From positions 62,001 to 126,000 of the forward strand of contig SUVQ01000001.1 in NCBI GenBank assembly GCA_015061905.1: 64,000 nucleotides of DNA, read 5' to 3'. The translations under genes were made by a program, and so were the position numbers. A model generated the notes under the pieces. That model searched no databases, was not told the origin of the DNA, and worked only from the letters and a program-made list of their open reading frames with translations. Positions 8,526 through 17,835 of this stretch are shown here, piece by piece; the stretch's first letter is position 1; each line of letters opens with the position of its first letter. Source of the DNA: Verrucomicrobiota bacterium. Its GTDB lineage: Bacteria > Verrucomicrobiota > Verrucomicrobiia > Opitutales > UBA953.

Positions 8526-8588
8526 GATTTTAAGGCGCGGAAACTGCACGCTTTCACGGTTTCCCGCTACGGCGTGCAGAGGAGAGCG

Positions 8589-8705
8589 TTATTTAAGCCA
8601 TCGGCATAGCTTTTCAAGAATCGCAAGCACGCTTGCAATCGTGTTTATGACTATGACGGCGATTTCTAACGCTCGCCTTTTGCGGGTTTTATGCTTGCTA
8701 CACAT
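8589..8705 (-). CDS. Possible 38-residue membrane peptide
   Basis: An open frame from ATG 8705 to TAA 8589 encodes a peptide with a basic start (MCSKHKTRKRRALE), one hydrophobic segment (IAVIVINTIASVLAIL) and a basic end (EKLCRWLK). This layout is typical of small membrane peptides such as type I toxins or holin-like proteins. The first bases of the frame and its upstream flank recur at 8463-8485 (TGCTACACATA followed by GAAAAG). No clear ribosome-binding site is seen. It lies in the otherwise gene-free interval 8443-8879. Confidence 0.35.
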   Translation of the reverse strand: MCSKHKTRKRRALEIAVIVINTIASVLAILEKLCRWLK

Positions 8706-8805
8706 AAGAAAAGCAAACGGCATTCCCGTTTCCGCGCGAAAATGAAAAAAGAACGATTACGCGGGAAATTTTTACAAGCCATCCCGACATCGCAACCGAA
8801 AAAAA

Positions 8806-8848
8806 AGCGTTCCTGCGTGAATCGGATTTCTCCGCCGGCGGGAACGCT
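8806..8848 (-). terminator. terminator of the pilus motor operon
   Basis: AGCGTTCCTGC (8806-8816) pairs with GCGGGAACGCT (8838-8848) with one wobble. On the minus strand a run of T follows (complement of 8799-8806), just past the pilC stop. Confidence 0.7.
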
Positions 8849-8879
8849 TTTCTTTAAACGTAAAACTCTGAGACTTTTA

Positions 8880-10091
8880 TCAGGTCATTTTCTGGATGAT
8901 GGAAACGATCGGCATAAACATCGCAACAACGATAGTCCCGACGACGACGGCGAGGAAAAGAATCATCACCGGCTCAATGACGGAAGTAAGTGCGCCGACA
9001 GCGTTGTCAACTTCTTCGTCGTAGTTGTCCGCCACGCGGTTGAGCATTTCCGGAAGTTGCCCGGTTTCTTCGCCGACCTGCACCATGGAGCAAACCATCG
9101 GCGGGAAAACTTTTGCCTGTTCAAGCGGCTGAGCGAGAGTGTCGCCGTCGCGCACGCGGTCATGAACGCGTTCAAGCGCGTCGCGCAAAACGACGTTATC
9201 GAGCGTGTCGCGTGTAATTTTCATTGCCTGCAGAATCGGCACACCAGAAGACATCAGCGTCCCGAAGGTGCGGGCGAAGCGCGAAACGGTAACGACTTGA
9301 ACGAAAGTGCCGATTTTCGGGAGTTTGAAAACGAGGCGGTCAATCATCGCTTTGGTTTTCGCATTTTTGAAAAGGAAGCGAACGAGGAAAAGTCCGCCGA
9401 AAACGACGATAACGGTCAAGAGCCAGTGCTCGCTCAATGCGTTCCCGAGATCCATGACGAATTTTGTCAACGGAGGCATCGTTCCGCCCTGCGCGGAAAT
9501 CATTTTTTCAAACGAAGGAACGACAAAAACCAAAAGCACCCACACGATGATGAACGCAACGGAAAGCACGACGCAGGGATAAACCATCGCGGATTTTACT
9601 TTTTTCTTAATTTTACCGGCTTTTTCCTGGAAGGACGCGAGGCGATCGAGCACGGTATCGAGCACGCCGCCGGCTTCCCCGGCACGAATCATATTGACGT
9701 AAAGGCGGTCAAACATGCGCGGATATTGCGCGAGCGCGTCGGAAAGAGTGTTCCCGCCCTGAATATTTTCGGAAATCGTTTCGAGTGCCGTTTTGAAAAC
9801 AGGATCTTTTTCCTGATCGGAGAGGATCTGCATGGCGCGAAGCAAAGGCAAACCCGCTTGGAGCAAGGTCGCGAGCTGGCGCGTAAAAATCGTCAACTGC
9901 TCCCCGTTAATTTTTTTGTTAAAGCCGGCGTTTTTCTTACCTTTTTTGCCGAAACCTTCGGCGGAGATGGAAGAAACCATGAGGCGTTGGGCAGAGAGTT
10001 TTGCGCGCGCCTGCTCCTCGTTCGGGGCGTCTATTTTTCCGTTCACGGGTTTTCCGTTCCCGTCGATGGCGGAATATTTGAATGTTGCCAT
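8880..10091 (-). CDS. pilC: Type IV pilus / type II secretion inner-membrane platform protein PilC (GspF)
   Basis: The 403-residue protein has an N-terminal cytoplasmic region (MATFKYSAIDGNGKPVNG, typical of the family) and two GspF domains, each with the glycine-rich signature (TRQLATLLQAGLPLLRAM at about 65-85 and SRFARTFGTLMSSGVPILQA at about 270-290), with three membrane segments. It anchors the assembly ATPases and the retraction ATPase at the inner membrane. It is the last gene of a four-gene operon with two GspE/PilB ATPases and PilT. Length is normal. Whether it serves a pilus or a secretion pseudopilus is decided mainly by the neighbouring pilT, which favours a pilus. Confidence 0.92.
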   Translation of the reverse strand: MATFKYSAIDGNGKPVNGKIDAPNEEQARAKLSAQRLMVSSISAEGFGKKGKKNAGFNKKINGEQLTIFTRQLATLLQAGLPLLRAMQILSDQEKDPVFKTALETISENIQGGNTLSDALAQYPRMFDRLYVNMIRAGEAGGVLDTVLDRLASFQEKAGKIKKKVKSAMVYPCVVLSVAFIIVWVLLVFVVPSFEKMISAQGGTMPPLTKFVMDLGNALSEHWLLTVIVVFGGLFLVRFLFKNAKTKAMIDRLVFKLPKIGTFVQVVTVSRFARTFGTLMSSGVPILQAMKITRDTLDNVVLRDALERVHDRVRDGDTLAQPLEQAKVFPPMVCSMVQVGEETGQLPEMLNRVADNYDEEVDNAVGALTSVIEPVMILFLAVVVGTIVVAMFMPIVSIIQKMT

Positions 10092-10120
10092 AGTTTTTTA
10101 AGGGGCTGGGGTTAAAAAGA

Positions 10121-11782
10121 TTAGGTGTATTTTAAAACTTCCTCGATGGTGGTCAACCCATCAAAAATACAGCGCAAGCCGTCGTCGCGGAGCGTGCGCA
10201 TACCGTTTTCGATTGCCTTTTGCTTGAGCACGAGCGTCGGTGCTTTTTTCGTAATGAGCTCGCGGACAGAATCGTTGATAACCATGAGCTCAAAAAGCCC
10301 TTGCCGCCCTTTGTAGCCCGTGCGATTGCACTCGGAACAGCCTTTGCCGTAGAAGAATTGTTTTTCCGCGATTTCGAGCGGGTCGACCTGAAGCATGGAA
10401 ATCACGTTTTGGTCCGGCTCGTAAGCTGTGCGGCAATGGCGGCAAATGCGGCGAAGCAAGCGTTGCCCGAGCACGCCTTCAAGCGAAGCCGAGATGAGGA
10501 ACGGCTCCAATCCCATATCGACAAGACGCGTTACCGCGCCGGGAGCGTCGTTCGTGTGAAGCGTGGCGAGCACGACGTGCCCGGTGAGCGATGCCTGCAC
10601 CGCGATTTGCCCCGTTTCCAAGTCGCGAATTTCCCCGACCATAATCGTATCCGGGTCCTGACGCAAAAAGGAACGCAAAGCCGAAGCGAATGTAAGCCCC
10701 ACCTGATGGTTAATCTGCACCTGCATGATACCTTCGATTTCGTATTCGACCGGGTCTTCGGCGGTGAGGATTTTTACGTCCACGGTATTGACTTCGCGGA
10801 GCGCGGAATAAAGCGTGGTTGTTTTCCCGGAGCCCGTCGGTCCCGTTACGATGAAAATTCCGTTCGGGCGGTTCACGAGTTCGCGGATACCGTTCATGAT
10901 TTCCGGCTCCATCGAAAGGTTTTCGAGGTCGAGATTGACAACGCCTTTGTCGAGAATACGAAGCACGACGGATTCGCCGAACTGCGTCGGGAGCGTGGAA
11001 ACACGAAGGTCAATCGGACGCCCGCCGATAGTCGTCTTGATACGTCCGTCTTGCGGAATACGTTTTTCGGCGATATTTAAGCCGGACATGACTTTGACGC
11101 GCGCGGTAACGGCGTTCGCGAGGCTTTTCGGCGGCGGAGCCATTTCGTAAAGCGCTCCGTCAATGCGGTAGCGAATGCGGAATTGGTCTTCAAACGGCTC
11201 GAAGTGAATATCGGAGGCTTTTGCCTTCACGGCTTCCTGCAAAACGACATCGACGAAGCGGATAATCGGAGCCTGATTGGCGGAGTCGTCCGCGTCCAAA
11301 TTGTCCATATCGATTTCGGAAAGAATATCGTCGATGGACGAATGTTGCTCCCCGTAAAATTTTATAATCGCGCCGTCAATCTGCGCGGGATCGCAAACGG
11401 AAAGCTCAACATCACGGCGAAGCGAGAACGACAAGTCGTCCACCACGCTGAAATTTAACGGATCCTTCGCGAGGAACCAAACTTTATTCGGATCCGCGCG
11501 ATAAGGCAAAATTCCGTATTTGTGCGCCTGGTCCGGCTTGATGATTCGGAGAAAATCCGGTTCGATCTGTTCGGGGATTTCGGGAACGTAATCAACGTTC
11601 AGATTGCGGGCAATCAGCTCCAAAATCGTGTTGCGGTCGAGGTCGCCGGCATCTTCGAGAACATCGGTAAACGCCTTGCCCGTGTCGACATGCTCTTCCC
11701 AAGCCTCATCAAGCCGATCAGGCGAAACCAAGCCGGATTCTTCAAAAATATTTTTTAATGTTTCGCTGTGTTCGTTAAACAT
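10121..11782 (-). CDS. pilB: Type IV pilus assembly ATPase PilB (GspE family), second copy
   Basis: The 553-residue protein has an N-terminal MshEN/GspE-II-type domain, Walker [11 protein letters not shown] at about 310, an Asp box around [13 protein letters not shown], a His box [13 protein letters not shown], and a zinc-binding CRHC...CSEC pair at about 445-490. It hydrolyses ATP to drive pilin polymerisation. It lies 21 bases downstream of pilT and 29 bases before pilC. A second ATPase of the same family heads the operon, so the two may power distinct fibres or form a mixed ring. Confidence 0.9.
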   Translation of the reverse strand: MFNEHSETLKNIFEESGLVSPDRLDEAWEEHVDTGKAFTDVLEDAGDLDRNTILELIARNLNVDYVPEIPEQIEPDFLRIIKPDQAHKYGILPYRADPNKVWFLAKDPLNFSVVDDLSFSLRRDVELSVCDPAQIDGAIIKFYGEQHSSIDDILSEIDMDNLDADDSANQAPIIRFVDVVLQEAVKAKASDIHFEPFEDQFRIRYRIDGALYEMAPPPKSLANAVTARVKVMSGLNIAEKRIPQDGRIKTTIGGRPIDLRVSTLPTQFGESVVLRILDKGVVNLDLENLSMEPEIMNGIRELVNRPNGIFIVTGPTGSGKTTTLYSALREVNTVDVKILTAEDPVEYEIEGIMQVQINHQVGLTFASALRSFLRQDPDTIMVGEIRDLETGQIAVQASLTGHVVLATLHTNDAPGAVTRLVDMGLEPFLISASLEGVLGQRLLRRICRHCRTAYEPDQNVISMLQVDPLEIAEKQFFYGKGCSECNRTGYKGRQGLFELMVINDSVRELITKKAPTLVLKQKAIENGMRTLRDDGLRCIFDGLTTIEEVLKYT

Positions 11783-11803
11783 AACGGGAACGCGGGTTGA
11801 GAA

Positions 11804-12892
11804 TTAAATGAGGGAAAGCGCGCGCAATTTATCGCGCATTTCGTTGGGAGCCTGCGCAAATTTCGTCGCTTCGGACGGATCAATGTAGCCTTCCTGCGCG
11901 AGTGAGAGCAAGTGGCTGTCGAGCGTGCGCATGCCGAGATTTCCGCCGGTTTGAATGTCGGAAGTGATGCGGTAGGTTTTATTGTCGCGAATGAGAGCCG
12001 CCGTGGAATCCGTGTTGATCATGATCTCGTAAGCGGCAATGCGTCCGCCGTCGCGACGGCGGCAAAGCACCTGCGAAATCACGGCGACGAGCGACGAGGC
12101 GAGCTGCGTCCGAATTTGGTCTTTCGTATCCGCCGGGAACGCATCGACGATGCGGTCGACGGTGCGCGCCGCGCCGGTGGTGTGCAAAGTAGCAAAAACG
12201 AGGTGCCCGGTTTCGGCGGCGGAAACGGCGGCGGTAATGGTTTCAAGGTCGCGCATTTCCCCGACGAGGATGATGTCCGGGTCTTGGCGGAGCGCGCCGC
12301 GAATTGCTTCGGCGAACGACGGGACGTCGCGCCCGATTTCGCGCTGCGTTACGACCGAGCGTTGGTGGTCGTGGAAATATTCAATCGGGTCTTCAATCGT
12401 GATGATGTGTTTTTCTTCGTTGCGATTGACCCAGTTGAGCATGGAGGCGAGCGTCGTCGTTTTCCCGGAACCGGTCGGTCCCGTAACGAGAATCAAACCG
12501 CGTTGGCGTTGCAAAAGTGCTTTCACCTTGTCGGAAAGCCCGAGTTGCTCAAGCTCGAACATTTTGTTCGGAATCTGGCGCAGAACGATCCCGTAGCCGT
12601 TCGTGTCGCCGTGTCCGTGGCGCGCCTTAAATACGCTCACGCGGAAACGCGCCTGCCCTTCGTAGGAAAAGCCGAAGTCGCAACCGCCGCGCTCTTCCAA
12701 GCGTTTCCAATGGTGCTCGGCAGTGATTTCGCGCGCCATCGCCTCGGTTTCCGCCGCCGTCAGCACGGGACCGTCCACCGGCATCATCGCGCCGGAAATA
12801 CGCAGAACGGGAGCTTGGTCGATGTGAATGTGCAAGTCGCTCGCGCTTTCGCTCACCATCAAATCGAGCAACTGTTTCAACGTGTAATTCAT
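11804..12892 (-). CDS. pilT: Type IV pilus retraction ATPase PilT
   Basis: The 362-residue protein begins [23 protein letters not shown] as PilT proteins do, carries Walker [10 protein letters not shown] at about 140, the Walker B region [17 protein letters not shown] and the [13 protein letters not shown] histidine box. It lacks the zinc-binding cysteines of PilB. Retraction by PilT drives twitching and is required for DNA uptake in naturally transformable bacteria. The position between two assembly ATPases and upstream of pilC marks the operon as a type IV pilus motor. Confidence 0.92.
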   Translation of the reverse strand: MNYTLKQLLDLMVSESASDLHIHIDQAPVLRISGAMMPVDGPVLTAAETEAMAREITAEHHWKRLEERGGCDFGFSYEGQARFRVSVFKARHGHGDTNGYGIVLRQIPNKMFELEQLGLSDKVKALLQRQRGLILVTGPTGSGKTTTLASMLNWVNRNEEKHIITIEDPIEYFHDHQRSVVTQREIGRDVPSFAEAIRGALRQDPDIILVGEMRDLETITAAVSAAETGHLVFATLHTTGAARTVDRIVDAFPADTKDQIRTQLASSLVAVISQVLCRRRDGGRIAAYEIMINTDSTAALIRDNKTYRITSDIQTGGNLGMRTLDSHLLSLAQEGYIDPSEATKFAQAPNEMRDKLRALSLI

Positions 12893-12943
12893 GCTTAAAA
12901 ATCCTCTTTGTTGTTATTGTTTTTTGTGATGCGTTCCCGCGGC

Positions 12944-14665
12944 TTATTCGACTTCAACCGTTGTGGAAAGGACTTCCTCGACAGACGTGATGCCCGCCGC
13001 AATTTTCCGAATCCCGTCTTCACGCATCGTGCGCATGCCGAGTTCGCGCACCTTACGCCGTAAATCGACGAGCGAAACATTGCGGTAAATCATTTCCTGA
13101 ATTTCCTCGTTGACCATGAAAATTTCAAACACGCCGCGACGCCCGCGATAGCCGGTGTTGTGGCATTTCGAGCAACCGCGTCCCTTTTGGAAATTCGAGT
13201 TTGAAAGATCGCCGACCGTCATGCCGATTGAGATGAGTTCCTTTTCCGTCGGGTTGTAGGATTCCGTGCAATCCGGGCAAATGCGGCGAACAAGGCGTTG
13301 CGCGAGAACGCCGCGCAACGACGCCGAAACAAGGAACGGTTTTACACCAATGTCGACAAGACGCGATACGGCGGACGGAGCGTCATTCGTGTGAAGCGTG
13401 GAAAACACCATGTGCCCCGTAAGCGACGCATTGACCGCGATTTCCGCCGTTTCCAAGTCACGAATTTCCCCGATCATGATGATGTTCGGCGCTTGACGAA
13501 GCATGGAACGAAGCGCGGCTGAAAACGTCATTCCGACTTCGCGGCGCACCTGCACCTGATTGATGCCGGGCATTTGATATTCGACCGGATCTTCGACCGT
13601 GATGATTTTACGGTCCGGCTGGTTAATGTAATTAAGAGCTGAATACAACGTTGTGGATTTCCCGGAGCCCGTCGGTCCCGTAACAAGGAAAATGCCGTCC
13701 GCGCCGGTGATGATTTTCTGGAACGTTGCCTGGTCGTCGGAGAAAAATCCGAGTTCCGGCAATCCGAGCCGCAAGCCTTCTTTGTCCAAAATACGCATGA
13801 CGATGGACTCGCCGTAAACTGTAGGAAGCACGGAAACACGCAAGTCCACGTCTTTTCCCGAAACCTGAATTTGAATGCGCCCGTCTTGCGGAATGCGTTT
13901 TTCGGCGAGAGAAACTTCCGCCATCAGTTTTAAACGCGCGATAATGGACGCCTGCAGGCGTTTCGGCGGGTTTTCCACTTCCTGCAAAACGCCGTCGATG
14001 CGATAGCGCACGCGAAAACGTTTTTCGAGCGGTTCCATGTGAATGTCGGACGCGCGACGACGAATCGCCTCCGTAATCAGCAAATTCACGTATTTGATAA
14101 TCGGTGCATCTTCGGATTCGGACGCGTTCCCGCCGGCGGCTCCGGGAACGTTGACGCCGTTCCCGTTTTCGCCGAAAAGCGCCTTCATCGCGTCGCTTTG
14201 CGGCAAACCGTCGTCGCCGTAAGCGGATTTTATTGCCGCGCGAATATCATCCGGCGGAGCCAAGCGGAAAGAAACCGACATTCCGAGCAGGCGCGCGAGC
14301 TCGTCCATCATGTCCGTATCGAGCGGATCAGCGGTAACGGCAAGCATTTGCCCGCCTTCAAGCTGCAACGGCAAAACGTTGTAACGCTCGGCGAGTTCGC
14401 GCCCCATTTTTTCAAGGGCTTCGGGCGTCGGGCGCACGTCTTCCATTTCTGCGACTTCCATGTCGAACTGCTGTGCAAGCACTGCGGTAATCGCCGCCCA
14501 AGTCGTGTAGCCCTTGTCCACCAAAAGCGTCAGTGCTTCGGTGTCAACCTTGTCCTCCGGCACGCCTTGCGAGCGCACATATTCCTTGGCGGCTTCGACG
14601 GTTTCCGGCGGCACAAGCTGCTCGTTTTGAATTAAATCAATGACATAATCGTCAGCGGAAATCAC
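12944..14665 (-). CDS. GspE/PilB-family assembly ATPase, first copy
   Basis: Translation most likely starts at GTG 14665, preceded by an AGGAG ribosome-binding site 9 bases upstream. The 573-residue protein has an N-terminal MshEN-like domain (about 1-150), Walker [10 protein letters not shown] at about 330, [25 protein letters not shown], and the zinc pair CPDC...CSKC at about 465-500. It is a type IV pilus or type II secretion assembly motor. It heads the operon gspE-pilT-pilB-pilC. Its sequence is clearly diverged from the PilB two genes downstream, so this is an old duplication or two systems. Confidence 0.88.
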   Translation of the reverse strand: MISADDYVIDLIQNEQLVPPETVEAAKEYVRSQGVPEDKVDTEALTLLVDKGYTTWAAITAVLAQQFDMEVAEMEDVRPTPEALEKMGRELAERYNVLPLQLEGGQMLAVTADPLDTDMMDELARLLGMSVSFRLAPPDDIRAAIKSAYGDDGLPQSDAMKALFGENGNGVNVPGAAGGNASESEDAPIIKYVNLLITEAIRRRASDIHMEPLEKRFRVRYRIDGVLQEVENPPKRLQASIIARLKLMAEVSLAEKRIPQDGRIQIQVSGKDVDLRVSVLPTVYGESIVMRILDKEGLRLGLPELGFFSDDQATFQKIITGADGIFLVTGPTGSGKSTTLYSALNYINQPDRKIITVEDPVEYQMPGINQVQVRREVGMTFSAALRSMLRQAPNIIMIGEIRDLETAEIAVNASLTGHMVFSTLHTNDAPSAVSRLVDIGVKPFLVSASLRGVLAQRLVRRICPDCTESYNPTEKELISIGMTVGDLSNSNFQKGRGCSKCHNTGYRGRRGVFEIFMVNEEIQEMIYRNVSLVDLRRKVRELGMRTMREDGIRKIAAGITSVEEVLSTTVEVE

Positions 14666-14864
14666 GATTTCGGGTCTCCTGTAAGATTAATAAAAGGGGC
14701 AAAAAAAGGGGAAAATCAAAAACGTTCTTTTTCCGAATGAGCGACGGAAAGCGTTCCCGCCGCGTCTTTCTTAAAAAGAACGACTGATTTTTATCACGAA
14801 TCTTGCACGCATGCAAAAGAAAATACGCGGCGAAACGCGCAAAGATGCGGAGTTTGCGCCGTCG

Positions 14865-15098
14865 CTAAAATTTCATGCGCGTGTTTTCGAGTCCGCAATG
14901 CGGGCAAACCGAGACTTCGCGCCTGCGGGAACGCGAATAAATTTTCCCGCAACGAATGCAATAAAACACGGTGCGGTAACGGCGATGATCAATCAGCAGG
15001 CGATCCCGCCGGTCGTAATACCAGCGAACGACACCCGCAAAAACAAATATCCCGAAAAGCAAAATTGCGGAAAACGTAACCAAATCAACCGCGAACAT
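14865..15098 (-). CDS. Small membrane protein with zinc-ribbon tail
   Basis: The 77-residue protein has one N-terminal membrane segment (VTFSAILLFGIFVFAGVV), a basic linker and a CIRC...CPHC pair that should bind one zinc ion. Function unknown. It lies between the pilus operon and trkH, on the same strand as both. Confidence 0.7.
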   Translation of the reverse strand: MFAVDLVTFSAILLFGIFVFAGVVRWYYDRRDRLLIDHRRYRTVFYCIRCGKIYSRSRRREVSVCPHCGLENTRMKF

Positions 15099-15146
15099 GT
15101 CGGAGAGATTAAAGGTTAAAGATTAAGGGTTAAAGATAAAACGCGC

Positions 15147-16943
15147 TTACGAAAGCACAATATTCGTTTCCGGGAGGCGAGCCGTAATTCCGCTTTTCTT
15201 CCTCGGAAGGAAAGAAGAAATAAACAGCAAAATTCCGATACGCCCGACAAACATCGTTCCCGCGAGCAGATATTTTGCCGGCTCGCCCAGCTCCGGCGTA
15301 ACGCCGCACGAAAGACCCACCGTTCCCACCGCAGAGACCGCCTCAAAAGCGAGCGAAAGGAAATCAAGTTGCGGATGCAGGATACACAGCGAAACCGTTA
15401 CCGCAAAAACCGCCGTCATACCGAGAAGCACAATCGCCAACGCCTGATTCGCAAAATCGCTGTTCAAACGCCGCCCGAAAACTTCCAAATCCCGCCGCCC
15501 CAAAACGTATTGCCGCAGGGAAAGCACGGCGACGGCGAACGTTGTCGTTTTGATTCCGCCCGCCGTCGAAAACGGACTTCCGCCGATAAACATCAGCACC
15601 ATCAGCAAAACTTTCGCCGCCGGCGTAATATTTTGCGTCGGTTCAATGTCAAAACCTGCCGTCCGCGACGTTCCCGCGAGGAAAAATGCGCGGCGCAAAG
15701 AATCTCCGCCCCAGTCCGCCCAATCCAAAAGGTAGAACGCGACGAAGCCGAACAAAATCAATCCGAGCGAAGTTACGAGAACGATTTTCGTGTGCGTCGC
15801 CAAGCGCACGGGAACGTGACGGATTTTCCGGCTCCAAAGAAACGTTCGCAGGCGATTGCTGAAAAACATCCAAAAATCCCGAATCACCGGGAAACCCAAG
15901 CCGCCGATAATCGCCATCACGAACAGCGACGAAATCATCGCCATGCTCTGCGCAAGCTCCGGATTCGTCATTCCGCCGGGAACGCAGGAAAGCCCCGCAT
16001 TACAAAATCCCGAAATCGAATGAAACACCGCGAAAAATATCGGGCGCGCCGCCGCAATTTCCGTTCCTGCCGTCGAAAAATAAATGAAAAGCGCGCCGAC
16101 CGCTTCCGCCGCAAAAGTAAAACCGACAATCACCGCGAGCACGGTGCCGATTTGCCCCATGTTTTCCTCGCTGAATAAATCCTGAAAATCAAAGCGGTTT
16201 TTCAACGAAAGCCCTCCGGCAAAAAAGTAGGCAAAAAAATACGTAATCGTCATCACGCCCAAGCCGCCGAGCTGAATCAGCACAAGCAAAATGCAAAGTC
16301 CGCTAAACGTCATTTCCGTCGCCACGTCAAAAGGCGAAAGCCCCGTCACGCAAACCGCGCTCGTAGAGAGAAACAGCGCATCGCACCACGAAATTCCGCC
16401 CACGCTCGCATTCGGCGTTTTCAAAAGAAGCGTTCCCGCGATGATTAACAGCACAAAACTTAAAATAAAAACGCGCCCGGGTGTCAGCGAAACACCTTTT
16501 AAAAACGAATGCCGGAAACGAATCCCGCGCAAAGCCAGCACCCACAAAATCAGCGCATTTAATCCGGCGGAATACCACAAACGAATCGATAGCGAATCCG
16601 TTTCGGAGAAAAACGCCGTCAAGCCTTTCAAAATCGGCGCATACGCAACCATCATCAGCAACGCGCCGCAAAACAGGAAACTTTCAAACCAATGCGTTAA
16701 AAATCGGCGCAATATCGACTCCCGCCGAAAAACCATTCGCAAAACTTCCTGCAACAAGAACAACCCGACCGCGCACCGCGTTCCCGCGCGCAACCAAAAC
16801 AGCTGAGCCTCCTGAACCGGCCAGCCGATAATGGCGACAACGGACGCCAACGCCGTCAGAAGGCACACCGCCCCGATGCCGTTTACCAGCCACCGCGCCC
16901 ACACGTTCCCGTCAACGGGATTTTCTTTGGAGAAATCATCCAT
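15147..16943 (-). CDS. TrkH/KtrB-family potassium transporter subunit
   Basis: The start is placed at ATG 16943 (MDDFSKENPVDG); an in-frame GTG at 16976 has no better ribosome-binding site. The 598-residue membrane protein has about ten to twelve hydrophobic segments and the four pore loops of the family, visible as SAVCVTGLSP, SISGFCNAGLS, GTSRTAGF followed by STAGGIKTTT, and SAVGTVGLSCG. These glycines line the K+ selectivity filter. The regulatory TrkA/KtrA subunit is not in this window. It is divergent from hisA with about 100 bases between starts. Confidence 0.88.
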   Translation of the reverse strand: MDDFSKENPVDGNVWARWLVNGIGAVCLLTALASVVAIIGWPVQEAQLFWLRAGTRCAVGLFLLQEVLRMVFRRESILRRFLTHWFESFLFCGALLMMVAYAPILKGLTAFFSETDSLSIRLWYSAGLNALILWVLALRGIRFRHSFLKGVSLTPGRVFILSFVLLIIAGTLLLKTPNASVGGISWCDALFLSTSAVCVTGLSPFDVATEMTFSGLCILLVLIQLGGLGVMTITYFFAYFFAGGLSLKNRFDFQDLFSEENMGQIGTVLAVIVGFTFAAEAVGALFIYFSTAGTEIAAARPIFFAVFHSISGFCNAGLSCVPGGMTNPELAQSMAMISSLFVMAIIGGLGFPVIRDFWMFFSNRLRTFLWSRKIRHVPVRLATHTKIVLVTSLGLILFGFVAFYLLDWADWGGDSLRRAFFLAGTSRTAGFDIEPTQNITPAAKVLLMVLMFIGGSPFSTAGGIKTTTFAVAVLSLRQYVLGRRDLEVFGRRLNSDFANQALAIVLLGMTAVFAVTVSLCILHPQLDFLSLAFEAVSAVGTVGLSCGVTPELGEPAKYLLAGTMFVGRIGILLFISSFLPRKKSGITARLPETNIVLS

Positions 16944-17040
16944 GCGGATTTCTTTGTTTTCCCTCCATGCTTTCACAAAGCCTCCGCAGAGACAACTCTT
17001 TAAGCTTTAAGATTCCGGCGTCCCGCTCTAATCTCTCGGC

Positions 17041-17769
17041 ATGATTATTTATCCGGCAATCGACATCCAAGGCGGCAACTGCGTTCGCCTCCGCCAAGGC
17101 GTCGCAGAAAATGCGACCAAATATTTTGAAGATCCCGCAGAACCCGCAAAAGCCTTTGCCCGCGACGGAAGCGCATGGATTCACGTTGTCGACCTCGACG
17201 GAGCCTTCGGCGGAGAACCGCGCAACCTCGCCGCGCTCAAACGAATCGCAGAAACCGGACTCAAAATTCAGTTCGGCGGCGGTTTGCGCACAATCGAAAA
17301 CGTGCGCGCCGTCCTCGATTCCGGTGCCGCACGGGCAATCGTCGGCACCAAAGCTGCGCACGACGACGGATTTGTCGCCGAACTCGTAAAAACTTTCGGA
17401 GGAGAAAAAATCGCCGTCGGCATCGACGCGAAAGACGGATTCGTCGCCGTCAAAGGCTGGGTCGATGTTACCGCCCGCCGTGCCACGGAACTCGCGGGAA
17501 CGGCTGCGCGCCTCGGAGTAAAAACCATTATTTATACCGACATCGCCACCGACGGAATGCTCCGCGGTCCGAATTTTCCCGCGTTGGAAGAAATGCTTAA
17601 AAGCACGACGGCAAACATCATTGCTTCCGGCGGCGTTTCCCGCCGCGAAGACATTTTGAAACTGCGCGCGCTTGCGGGAACGCACGCCAATCTCGACGGC
17701 GCCATTGTCGGAAAAGCCCTTTACGAAAAACGGGTCGAACTTCCCGATTTGCTGGCGATTTCCAAGTAA
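17041..17769 (+). CDS. hisA: HisA, ProFAR isomerase
   Basis: The 242-residue TIM barrel starts MIIYPAIDIQGGNCVRL with the catalytic Asp in AIDIQ, has QFGGGLRT and the second catalytic Asp in YTDIATDGMLRGPN, and phosphate loops IVGTKA and ASGGVSRRED. It catalyses the Amadori rearrangement step of histidine biosynthesis. No other his gene is adjacent. A strong terminator follows directly. Confidence 0.95.
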   Translation: MIIYPAIDIQGGNCVRLRQGVAENATKYFEDPAEPAKAFARDGSAWIHVVDLDGAFGGEPRNLAALKRIAETGLKIQFGGGLRTIENVRAVLDSGAARAIVGTKAAHDDGFVAELVKTFGGEKIAVGIDAKDGFVAVKGWVDVTARRATELAGTAARLGVKTIIYTDIATDGMLRGPNFPALEEMLKSTTANIIASGGVSRREDILKLRALAGTHANLDGAIVGKALYEKRVELPDLLAISK

Positions 17770-17774
17770 AAATC

Positions 17775-17812
17775 AAAAGCTCTCCCTCTTTGTAAAAGGG
17801 AGAGCTTTTTGT
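17775..17812. terminator. bidirectional terminator between hisA and the glycosidase gene
   Basis: AAAAGCTCTCCC (17775-17786) pairs with GGGAGAGCTTTT (17798-17809) and is followed by T. The A/T arms serve the convergent genes on both sides. Confidence 0.85.
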
Positions 17813-17835
17813 TTCATGCCGAGCAGCACGCCGTT

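Noticed and set aside
8352-8549. A 65-residue frame on the minus strand opposite tRNA-Tyr
   Set aside because: It is the familiar spurious frame across a tRNA and its terminator; no translation signal.
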